A stretch of DNA of 64,000 nucleotides from Hyphomicrobiales bacterium (GTDB taxonomy: Bacteria; Pseudomonadota; Alphaproteobacteria; Rhizobiales; Beijerinckiaceae), in NCBI GenBank assembly GCA_930633525.1, contig CAKNFP010000001.1, positions 186,001-250,000 of the forward strand. Reading direction: 5' to 3'. Made by a program: the position numbers and the translations under genes. The notes beneath the pieces are model-generated. The model had not been told where the DNA came from. It made no database searches and was given only the letters and a program-made list of their open reading frames with translations. Below are positions 39,773 to 47,145 of this stretch, in pieces; position 1 is the stretch's first letter; each line of letters begins with the position of its first letter.

Positions 39773-39874
39773 TTAACCAGATTTTGCCCTAAATTATCCG
39801 TAAAAATACGTGGTTCCGAGCGCCGGATGGGAAGAGCTTGTGCCAAGCGCAAGTCCAGACTCACGCGGATAGCG

Positions 39875-40333
39875 TTAGCGAGCGGGCTGGACCATGATGC
39901 CGGAGCGGTCGATCGCAATAGCGACTTTTGCGTCCTTGCCCGGCTGCGTTTGAAAACTGCCGCGCCATTGCAACCCGTCAAAATGGGCGAAGCCAGCGAT
40001 GACGCCAAGCGCGTTCGTCTGCGCGGCCAACCGGCTTGTGACGGCTTTCCGAGCACCCGGTGAAACAACAGTCGAGTGAGTGGCCAGCAGACTATCTCCA
40101 AGCGTCTGTTTTCCCTTGACATAGAGACTATCGAAGTTCGCGTCCTGAAACGGCGTCAGTGATGAGAGTTCGAATATCTCGACAACGACGGGCGAGGCTC
40201 TGCCGTCTCCATCCGGGTTTACAGATGGCCCAGCGACGATCGTCGCGTCCAACATTGCCGCGCGTGCGGGCGTGTGCGAGGCGCAACCGGTCAGAGCAAT
40301 GGAAGAAAGACATGTCACAATGCATCCAAGCAT
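39875..40333 (-). CDS. tssJ: Type VI secretion outer-membrane lipoprotein TssJ
   Basis: A 152-residue lipoprotein: MLGCIVTCLSSIALTGCASH is a signal peptide with lipobox LTGC. The mature domain shows the TssJ pattern SPVVVEIFELSSLTPFQDANF followed by SLYVKGKQTLGDSLLA and a beta-rich C-terminus. TssJ anchors TssM at the outer membrane. Start 40333 is chosen for the signal peptide; the frame opens upstream to 40567 but the extra residues look non-coding. First gene of the leftward block. Confidence 0.88.
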   Translation of the reverse strand: MLGCIVTCLSSIALTGCASHTPARAAMLDATIVAGPSVNPDGDGRASPVVVEIFELSSLTPFQDANFDSLYVKGKQTLGDSLLATHSTVVSPGARKAVTSRLAAQTNALGVIAGFAHFDGLQWRGSFQTQPGKDAKVAIAIDRSGIMVQPAR

Positions 40334-40784
40334 ATATCGCTGTATTTTATCGCCAAGAACTCGAACCGTTACTCTCCACGGCAGAGTCTTGTCCTGGCCG
40401 AAACCCGTCGTTGTGGCCGAGGCAGACCTTGCCTCGCTTTGCCGCGTCCGAAATCTCACGCGCGAGGATTGTGCGCGAAACACGCGGCACCATCGGCACG
40501 CAAGCGGCTGGTCCATATCGCTGATCTTCCCAGGAACGTGTGGTCCGGCATCCGGAATGGCCTGCATGGCAGGCTCTATCCTAAATGCTTCGGATGCGAC
40601 GATGAGTGTTTTTCGTCTCTCATTCTGCGCCTAGCGTCAATCAATTATCGAAAGTCATTCCCAGTTGGGAGTAAACTCTGTATTTCTTCTCGGGGAACGC
40701 TTTATGCGTGAATTTATGCAAAATTCGCCCTGAAGTAGTGAGTATATCAGGCGGGTATTTGACGCGAATATGTGGAGAGTGCGT
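40334..40784. promoter_or_regulatory. Divergent promoter region of the two T6SS blocks
   Basis: These 451 bases separate tssJ from the PAAR gene. The part from about 40600 to 40770 is clearly more AT-rich than its surroundings, as expected for promoters. A TTGACG hexamer at 40758 is too near the start codon to serve the PAAR gene. No enhancer or sigma-54 site could be placed with confidence. Short open frames here match nothing and are rejected. Confidence 0.45.
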
Positions 40785-41168
40785 ATGCCGGCGGCAGCTA
40801 GAATAGGTGACTTCGTGCGGCAAACCTCGCCGCATTGCCATGCCCCGATTCATCCGGCGGCGCCGGTGCCGGCGCCCTGTGCGCATCCAGCCATGTCGCT
40901 GGCCTTGGTAAAGGGGGAGCCTAGTGTCTTGATTGGCGGCCGTCCGGCGGCGCGTCTTGGTGATGTTTCCGCGCCCTGTATGATGGCTGGGTGTCTGCCG
41001 GGAGGGCCAGGGATTGTATCCGCTGCGTCATCGACCGTATTCATCGGCGGATTGCCTGCCGCGCGTGTGGGCGATGAGACCCTGCATGCGGCCTGCGTTG
41101 CGCCGATTCCGGCGCCAACGGGGCGTATCCAGTCGCCGGGATGTCCAACGGTTCTGATCGGTGGCTAA
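40785..41168 (+). CDS. PAAR-like spike-tip protein (DUF4150/PAAR type)
   Basis: A 127-residue protein made of PAAR-type repeats: MPAAARIGDFV, then SVLIGGRPAARLGDVSAP and TVFIGGLPAARVGDETLHAA, with His and Cys residues (HCHAPIH, CMMAGC, HAACVAP) suited to bind the metal at the needle tip. It sharpens the VgrG spike. There is no C-terminal toxin extension. Start ATG 40785 follows GGAGAG; the in-frame ATG 40770 lies before it. The stop is two bases before the next gene's ATG. Confidence 0.88.
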   Translation: MPAAARIGDFVRQTSPHCHAPIHPAAPVPAPCAHPAMSLALVKGEPSVLIGGRPAARLGDVSAPCMMAGCLPGGPGIVSAASSTVFIGGLPAARVGDETLHAACVAPIPAPTGRIQSPGCPTVLIGG

Positions 41169-41170
41169 TC

Positions 41171-42298
41171 ATGCGCCTGGCCCATTTCGAAGTCCTGTCG
41201 CCGCGTTGTCCGAGTTGCTTGGCACGATGGCGCGAGGACGTAACTTCGTCTCCACCCGCACCGTTGCGACTGCTGCCGGGGAGCACCCAGATGGGTATGG
41301 AAGTTCTGGCCGGGGTCCTGCGCTGCCCGGAATGCGAGGGCAGCTATCCCATTATCGAGGGCCTGCCTATTCTGGTGACAGAGCCGGCGGCTTTCCTGTC
41401 GGAACAGTTCGTCTATACTCTTCTTCCCCGGGACTGGCCCGCTGAGCTGCAGGGCTGGTTCGGCGAGGCGTTCGCCCCGTCCGGCTGGTTCCCGACCATG
41501 CAGCGCCATCTCTCGACCTATGGATGGGATCACTACGGTGGCAGTGTCGATGCGGCCGCGGGCGATGGCTCTGCGCAGCCGGGTGGCGTGCTTGCCTGTC
41601 TCGCCACGGGTCTCGATGGCATCCCAAGTCTGCCGGAAGGGGCCGTTCTCGACGCGGGCTGCGCATGTGGACGCGCAACCTTCGCATTGGCCGAGCGTAC
41701 GGAGGCGCTCGTGCTGGGTCTGGATATCAGTATCCCGTTGCTGCGCCTAGCTCAGCAAGCGCTTAGGGAGGGCAAGGTGACATATCCGTTGCGCGATATC
41801 GGCAACAGATTCAGCATGCAGACGGTTGCCGCGCCGCTTCCCCATCGTGAACGGGTCGATTTCTGGGTTGCCGACTTGCATCATCCCCCCTTCCTGCCTA
41901 CCTCGTTTTCTTGTTTGGCCGCGCTCAATCTGCTGGATTGCCTCGCAGATCCTGGGAAAGCCCTGAAGGCAATGCGTGATCTACTGACCGTCGATGGCTT
42001 GGCGGTCCTCAGCATTCCCTATGACTGGGGTGAGGCTGCGACGCCGATGAGCAAGTGGATTGGGGGAAATGGCGCCGCCGCTCGACCGGACTGCGATGCG
42101 GAATCCATTTTGCAAGAATATGTCACAGAATTAGACTGGCATATTCTAAAGAATGTACGACACCATCCGTGGCATTTGCGCATCCACCGCCGCTCAACCG
42201 TGTGCTATGACAGCATATTGTGCTGCTGGCGCGACGTGGCGCGGCTCAGCGGTGATCTCGATGAGGGGCGTATTTTCCGCCCATCGACAGGAATGTGA
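41171..42298 (+). CDS. Zinc-ribbon class I SAM methyltransferase in the T6SS cluster
   Basis: A 375-residue protein. The N-terminal 70 residues form a Trm112-like metal-binding ribbon: CPSC near residue 13 and CPEC near 53, followed by GSYPIIEGLPILV. A class I methyltransferase domain follows at about 150-290: motif I AVLDAGCACGRATFALAE, acidic motif LVLGLDISIPLLRLA, then FSCLAALNLLDCLADPGKAL and LLTVDGLAVLSIPYDWG. Substrate is unknown. It is tucked between PAAR and hcp, two bases after the PAAR stop, so it is likely expressed with the secretion genes. It may modify a T6SS component or be cargo; neither is shown. An alternative ATG lies at 41141 inside the PAAR gene. Confidence 0.83.
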   Translation: MRLAHFEVLSPRCPSCLARWREDVTSSPPAPLRLLPGSTQMGMEVLAGVLRCPECEGSYPIIEGLPILVTEPAAFLSEQFVYTLLPRDWPAELQGWFGEAFAPSGWFPTMQRHLSTYGWDHYGGSVDAAAGDGSAQPGGVLACLATGLDGIPSLPEGAVLDAGCACGRATFALAERTEALVLGLDISIPLLRLAQQALREGKVTYPLRDIGNRFSMQTVAAPLPHRERVDFWVADLHHPPFLPTSFSCLAALNLLDCLADPGKALKAMRDLLTVDGLAVLSIPYDWGEAATPMSKWIGGNGAAARPDCDAESILQEYVTELDWHILKNVRHHPWHLRIHRRSTVCYDSILCCWRDVARLSGDLDEGRIFRPSTGM

Positions 42299-42456
42299 AA
42301 ATATATCTCCATATATACGGATGTGGATTATGTATATCAATACAGAGTTGCGCCTTGCGCTGAATTCATCGCAGATAAGTGTTGAGGGGATGTATTTCCC
42401 CGTGTGAGGTAATATCCTCAGTTTTGGCGCGGAATTTCTGTTGAGGAATTGAGAAT
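42299..42456. promoter_or_regulatory. AT-rich leader before hcp
   Basis: A 158-bp stretch, distinctly AT-rich (runs such as AAATATATCTCCATATATAC), separates the methyltransferase gene from hcp. It probably holds a separate promoter for hcp, which is usually the most highly expressed T6SS gene. GAGGAATTGAGA precedes the hcp ATG as ribosome-binding site. Confidence 0.5.
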
Positions 42457-42924
42457 ATGTCGATATATCTCAAGCATGAAAAGATAAAGGGATCTGTAAC
42501 AAACCCGGATTTCAAGGGGGCTCTTGAGCTCACAAGTGTGGAATGGGGTGTTGGGCGATATATCGGGCACAAAGTCGGGAATGCGGCCAATCGCGAGGCT
42601 GGCGAGGCGACCATCAGCGAGGTGCATATCCGACGGAAGGTGGATGGAAGCTCTCCGACGCTGTTCGAGCATGCATCGAAGGTAAAGGATGCGTCCAAGG
42701 TCGAGTTGATTTTCCTGGCGTCCGGGAATTCTACGTATCTCAAAATCGAACTCGAAAACGCTATGCTTTCATCCTATTCTTTTACGGGTCGTGGGGATAG
42801 TGAAGACGAGGAAAATTTCTCGATTTCGTTCACGAAGATGGAATATAAGTATATCACACGCGGTGCTGACAATAAGCCGGGAACCAATATCGTCGGATCT
42901 TTTGATGTTGCTGCTGCGGCCTGA
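42457..42924 (+). CDS. hcp: Type VI secretion tube protein Hcp
   Basis: A 155-residue Hcp: MSIYLKHEKIKGSVTNPDF, then ELTSVEWGVGR, EATISEVHIRRKVDGSSP and a C-terminus with FSISFTKMEYKYITRGADN. Hexameric rings of this protein stack into the inner tube that is propelled out with the spike. It is full-length without extension. It has its own AT-rich leader and a good ribosome-binding site. vgrG follows after 12 bp. Confidence 0.96.
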   Translation: MSIYLKHEKIKGSVTNPDFKGALELTSVEWGVGRYIGHKVGNAANREAGEATISEVHIRRKVDGSSPTLFEHASKVKDASKVELIFLASGNSTYLKIELENAMLSSYSFTGRGDSEDEENFSISFTKMEYKYITRGADNKPGTNIVGSFDVAAAA

Positions 42925-42936
42925 TGGTGTCTAGCG

Positions 42937-44787
42937 ATGAGCGTGACGGAACCGTGGATGCGCCTCGAAGGGCCGTTGGGCGAGGGCTGTCTCAAGCCCT
43001 ACGCCCTTCGTTGTGAGGAAGGGCTGTCGCGCCCTTTCGATCTGCGGATTGAAGCGCTGTCATCGAGAGATGTGATCGAGCCCGGGTCTTTGCTCGGGCG
43101 GGTTGTAACGGTGTTCGTTGCTAATCCGCGCGGGCGGGAGCGGGTTTTTTCGGGTGTTGTACGGAATTTCTGGCTTGGCAATGTCATTGGCCGCGGTCAA
43201 CGCCTGGTTGCACTTGCGATTGTGCCGCGCTTTGCTCTGCTGCAGCATGCACGGGACAATCGCATCTTCCAGGATATGACGATTATCGATGTGATGAAGC
43301 GTATCCTTCATCAGGACAATGGTCACGACATCGAGTGTGCTTCATCCATACGCCGGCGTCCGCGCGAATATATAGTCCAATATGGAGAGACGACCTTCGA
43401 TTTCGTTGAGCGGCTTCTGGCTGAAGAGGGGTTGTTCTACTATTTCCGGCATGAGCGAGGTCGGCATGTCATGGTCATCGGCGACGACGAGGCCTCCTTC
43501 ATGGATCATCCGGATGGCGATTTGCAATTCAGCGCGAATGCGCCGGTCGGCGGTGGCCTGGTGGCATGGCGTTCGGGGTTTGTCGCCCATGCCGGTCGCT
43601 ATACGCTAGGCGGTTTTGACGAGTTGAAGCCTGCCGCGACGGTTCGCGAGACCACGACGGCTCATCACGCGATTGAACCGATGGAGGCCATCGAGTGGTA
43701 TGACTATGGCGGCCTCCCTTTGCGTGACGGCGCGGCGGCAGACGCCGTTCGTCACGGCATGGAGCGCGAGGAGAAAAAATTTCAGAGCGCATGTGGCGAA
43801 AGTCTCCATGCGCGCCTTGCGCCCGGTACGCGCTGCAAGCTTGCCGCGCACCCGGTGGGCGCAGAATGTGGCAGAGCATGGGTGGTGGCGGAAATCCGGC
43901 ATGAGGCCGTGGCGGGAGCGGCGTCTCCAGACGGCGGCGAAACGTTCTATCGTAACAGCTTTAGCGCCGTGCAGGCCGATTCACGCTTTCGGCCTCCGTT
44001 GCGGGAACCGCGGCGCATGCCGGGTCTCCAGACGGCCACTGTCGTTGGCCAGGCAGGCGAAGATATCGTCTGCGATGCTCATGGCCGCATCAAGATCCAA
44101 TTCCATTGGGATCGCAATGGAAAGAGGGATGAACATAGTTCATGCTGGGTTCGTGTAATGCAGTCGGCGGCCGGAAATCGATGGGGATCCATATTTATAC
44201 CGAGAGTCGGACAGGAAGTTGTTGTCCAGTTTCTGGAGGGCGATCCCGACAGGCCGCTGGTTACCGGCGCCCTCTATAACGGCGACAATCACCCGCCGTG
44301 GGACCTGCCGGGGGCGAAGACCCAGTCAGGTATCGCGTCGCGGACGACCCCGGGAGGCCAGATCACCAACGCCAACATCCTGCGTTTCGAGGACAAGAAG
44401 GGCAGCGAGGAGGTGTGGCTGCGGGCAGAGCGCGACAGTCGCCGCGAGACCGTCCGTGACGAGGTCGTCACGATTGGACGCGATCAGTCGATCAGCATTG
44501 ACAATGATCGAAAGTTGACGATCAACAAGGGAAATGAGAGCGTCCTTATATCGAAGGGCGACAAAAGTGTATCGGTTTCAGAGGGGAAATATACCCTAAA
44601 GACGGCTCAATCGATTGTATTGTCTTGTGGCGACAGTTCCATCGAGTTGTCGCCGTCGGGCGTGACGATCAAAGCTGCCGCGGTTACGATTCAGGGGAAG
44701 ATGAAGATCGATATCGATGGCGCGGTGACAAACGTCAAAGGCACATCCTCCGTCGTCATCAGCGGTGGTGTGGTCCGTATAAACTAG
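42937..44787 (+). CDS. vgrG: Type VI secretion spike protein VgrG (TssI)
   Basis: A 616-residue VgrG. The gp27-like part covers about residues 1-360 (LSRPFDLRIEALS, ETTFDFVERLLAEEGLFYYF). The gp5-like OB domain covers about 365-450 (GRIKIQFHWDRNGKRDEHSS, then CWVRVMQSAAGNRWG and FIPRVGQEVVVQFLEGDPDR). The C-terminal beta-helix ends GGVVRIN. It trimerises as the spike carrying PAAR and effectors. There is no evolved C-terminal toxin domain. The ATG lies 12 bp after hcp. Confidence 0.96.
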   Translation: MSVTEPWMRLEGPLGEGCLKPYALRCEEGLSRPFDLRIEALSSRDVIEPGSLLGRVVTVFVANPRGRERVFSGVVRNFWLGNVIGRGQRLVALAIVPRFALLQHARDNRIFQDMTIIDVMKRILHQDNGHDIECASSIRRRPREYIVQYGETTFDFVERLLAEEGLFYYFRHERGRHVMVIGDDEASFMDHPDGDLQFSANAPVGGGLVAWRSGFVAHAGRYTLGGFDELKPAATVRETTTAHHAIEPMEAIEWYDYGGLPLRDGAAADAVRHGMEREEKKFQSACGESLHARLAPGTRCKLAAHPVGAECGRAWVVAEIRHEAVAGAASPDGGETFYRNSFSAVQADSRFRPPLREPRRMPGLQTATVVGQAGEDIVCDAHGRIKIQFHWDRNGKRDEHSSCWVRVMQSAAGNRWGSIFIPRVGQEVVVQFLEGDPDRPLVTGALYNGDNHPPWDLPGAKTQSGIASRTTPGGQITNANILRFEDKKGSEEVWLRAERDSRRETVRDEVVTIGRDQSISIDNDRKLTINKGNESVLISKGDKSVSVSEGKYTLKTAQSIVLSCGDSSIELSPSGVTIKAAAVTIQGKMKIDIDGAVTNVKGTSSVVISGGVVRIN

Positions 44788-44840
44788 GTGATTTAGTTAT
44801 ACGTCATATATTAGATTGTATATTTGTCGCGGGCGAGTTT

Positions 44841-45455
44841 GTGAACTTCGATCATCTATTCAAAATTGCGGATGTGTCTCCAGCTGCGTGTGTTGCGGAG
44901 GCCGGTCTTGCCGATCCGGCCTTGTCGCTCGGCCAGGAAGCCGCTGCCACGCCGCAGGCCTTTATTGCGCGGCTGGTCGATGCTGGTCTTTGGACCGATG
45001 CTATCCGTTTTCTGGCTTTTGCCCTGCCAATGCGTGAGGGCGTGTGGTGGGCCTGCCTGTCCGCGCGCCGTGCGTCGCCGGATGGGTTCAATGGTGAGGG
45101 GGCAGAGCAAGCCGCGATCGCGGCGGCCGAGGCATGGGTGTGGGCACCCGTCGAGGAGACGCGTCGCGCCTGCCTCGCGGCAGCGGAGGCCGTGGCCTGC
45201 GATGGGCCAGCCGGTTATGCCGCGCTCGCGGCCTACTGGACAGGCAATCTGGCGCCGCCGGATAAGCCGGAGATCCCGCCGGATGCGCGATTGGCACCGA
45301 CGGCGGTTGGCGCGGCGGTGTTGCTGGCAGCGCTCGGTCGCTGCGGCGCGGAGATCGAGGCGCATTATCGCCTCGCGGTCGCTGAAGCGCTTGATATCGC
45401 GCGCGGCGGCGACGGCCGCGATATTCGCGCGGGTTTACTGGAGAACGCCGGATGA
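44841..45455 (+). CDS. Ala-rich T6SS-associated protein, DUF6931-like
   Basis: A 204-residue, mostly alpha-helical, Ala-rich protein with LVDAGLWTDAIRFLAFALPM and EGVWWACLSARRASP. It resembles small proteins next to T6SS genes that are annotated DUF6931, but I am only moderately sure of that name. It starts at GTG 44841 (MNFDHLFKIADVS); the frame is open further upstream into vgrG. Its stop overlaps the tssA start (ATGA), so it is co-translated with the sheath and baseplate genes. Its position right after vgrG would suit a spike adaptor or chaperone; that is inference. Confidence 0.75.
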   Translation: MNFDHLFKIADVSPAACVAEAGLADPALSLGQEAAATPQAFIARLVDAGLWTDAIRFLAFALPMREGVWWACLSARRASPDGFNGEGAEQAAIAAAEAWVWAPVEETRRACLAAAEAVACDGPAGYAALAAYWTGNLAPPDKPEIPPDARLAPTAVGAAVLLAALGRCGAEIEAHYRLAVAEALDIARGGDGRDIRAGLLENAG

Positions 45456-46564
45456 GTGCTGCCATCGTGGACGTAGACGCGATCGTTGCGTCTTTTGCCG
45501 GCGAACGGCCAGCCGGAATCGATGCGCGGGCCGATGCCGCGGTCTCGGCGAGCTACCACGAACTGAAGGACGCGCGCGCGGCGGCTCGCGCCATCGAACG
45601 TCGCGCGATGTATGCGGAAGAGGGCGATAGCGCGAGCCCGGCGGAGGCGGTCCAGGCCTGGCGAAGCGTCGCTGCGCAGGCGACGCAATTGCTCAGCGCG
45701 GTCAGCAAGGATCTCGAGGTCGCGGCCTGGTTGAGCGAGGCGCTGCTGAGATTGCAGGGGTTTCCCGGCTTGCGCGATGGCTTTCGTATCATCGCGGGGC
45801 TGGTCGAGACCCACTGGGCGGATCTGCATCCCCAGCCGGATGAGGATGGATTGCAGCGCAGGCTCGCCGCCATCGCCGGGCTGAATGGCGAGGGAATGGA
45901 GGGGACGCTTGTCGCGCCGATCCGTATGGCGCTACTCATACCCGCCGCGTCGGGTGACTTCACGTTGTGGCACTATCAGCGCGCTGCTCGAATCGAGCGG
46001 CTGACCCCCGCGTCCGCGCGCGAGGCGGCCATAGCCGAGGCCGGCTTCAGTCTGGAGGCCGTGGCAGTGGCGGCGCGTGCGCTGCCCCGGGGGCGCGGGG
46101 GTGAAATTTTTGCAGCCGTGGTCGATGCGCATGCTGCCGTGAAGGCCGCAAGTGCGGCGCTCGACGAGGCGGCAGGAGACGCGGCGCCGTCGCTGCGGCA
46201 GATATTGAACGTTTTGGAGGAGGCGCGCGAGGCGTGTTGCCATCTCGGCCTTGCTCCCGACGACGTGGTTGGCGCCGAAGATGACCTGCCGGTGGAGGCT
46301 TCGCGGCCTTCTCGGGACGATGGCCCGGCGAAGGAATGTGGCTACGCCAGCCGCGACGCGGCCATCGCGGAAATCGTCCGCATTGCCACCTACCTGCGCC
46401 GTATCGAGCCGCATTCGCCGATCTCCTACACGTTGGAGGAGGCCGTGCGACGCGCGCGCCTGCCACTGATCGAGCTCCTGCCGGAGTTGATTCCCGACAG
46501 GGAGGCGCGCCGCCTGTTTCTGTTGGCGGCCGGTGTCAACCAGGTTGTCGACCGCGAGGAATAG
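45452..46564 (+). CDS. tssA: Type VI secretion protein TssA
   Basis: A 370-residue ImpA-family protein. The N-terminal ImpA_N domain covers about residues 25-160 (LEVAAWLSEALLRLQGFPGL, then HWADLHPQPDEDGLQRRLAA). The C-terminal end RRIEPHSPISYTLEEAVRRA and IELLPELIPDREARRLFLLA matches the TssA class with a short C-terminal cap. TssA starts and caps sheath-tube growth. It overlaps the preceding gene by four bases. The gap to tssB is 57 bp. Confidence 0.92.
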   Translation: MSAAIVDVDAIVASFAGERPAGIDARADAAVSASYHELKDARAAARAIERRAMYAEEGDSASPAEAVQAWRSVAAQATQLLSAVSKDLEVAAWLSEALLRLQGFPGLRDGFRIIAGLVETHWADLHPQPDEDGLQRRLAAIAGLNGEGMEGTLVAPIRMALLIPAASGDFTLWHYQRAARIERLTPASAREAAIAEAGFSLEAVAVAARALPRGRGGEIFAAVVDAHAAVKAASAALDEAAGDAAPSLRQILNVLEEAREACCHLGLAPDDVVGAEDDLPVEASRPSRDDGPAKECGYASRDAAIAEIVRIATYLRRIEPHSPISYTLEEAVRRARLPLIELLPELIPDREARRLFLLAAGVNQVVDREE

Positions 46565-46621
46565 GCAAGGCGGAGCGCGCGTTGAGCGCGCGCGCAGCTG
46601 AAGCGACGCAAGGAGTTCATA

Positions 46622-47140
46622 ATGACGGATGGAATTCATCAGAAATTGGCACGTGTGCGCAAGCCGCGCGTTCATATTACATATGATATCGAGGTCGAGG
46701 GCGCAGTCGTTCAGAAGGAACTTCCTTTTGTCGTAGGCGTCATGGGCGATTACTCCGGTGACGCGGCGTCGTCGCAGCCGCCTTTGCGCGAGCGCAAGTT
46801 CGTGCAGATCGACCGTGACAATTTCAATGATGTCATGGGGCGCATCGGACCAGCCCTCTCGCTGCGCGTCGACAATACCTTGACCGAGGAAGGGGATAGT
46901 TTTCCGGTCAATCTTGCCTTTCGCACGATGGAAGATTTCGAGCCGGCCAACGTCGTCGCGCAGATCGAGCCGCTGCGGCGCCTGCTCGAAGCGCGCAATC
47001 ATCTGCGCGATCTCATGGGAAAAATCGATCGTTCCGAGAATTTGGAACTTCTGCTGGAGGATGTCCTGCAGAGCGAACAGAAAATGTTAGCTCTGTCGTC
47101 AGAGCTCGGCATTGAAAATCCCGGTAGTGGGAAGGAGTAA
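46622..47140 (+). CDS. tssB: Type VI secretion contractile sheath small subunit TssB
   Basis: A 172-residue TssB (VipA): QKLARVRKPRVHITYDIEVE, then ELPFVVGVMGDYSG, RKFVQIDRDNFNDVMGRI and the C-terminal helix around VLQSEQKML. It pairs with TssC to form the contractile sheath around the Hcp tube. Length is normal. GCAAGGAG precedes the ATG. tssC begins 5 bp after its stop. Confidence 0.97.
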   Translation: MTDGIHQKLARVRKPRVHITYDIEVEGAVVQKELPFVVGVMGDYSGDAASSQPPLRERKFVQIDRDNFNDVMGRIGPALSLRVDNTLTEEGDSFPVNLAFRTMEDFEPANVVAQIEPLRRLLEARNHLRDLMGKIDRSENLELLLEDVLQSEQKMLALSSELGIENPGSGKE

Positions 47141-47145
47141 TCTCC

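Noticed and set aside
40272-40711. Plus-strand open frames in the divergent T6SS promoter region (about 120-145 residues)
   Set aside because: They overlap the tssJ signal peptide on the other strand, have overlapping rival frames and no similarity; the region is better read as regulatory.
42420-42445. Possible sigma-54 promoter (TGGCGCG...) before hcp
   Set aside because: The -12 GC element is missing at the right spacing and the start site would be only about 10 bp from the hcp ATG.
44625-44840. Upstream extension of the Ala-rich T6SS protein into vgrG
   Set aside because: The extension lies entirely inside the end of vgrG and the intergenic gap; GTG 44841 gives a normal start with no overlap.
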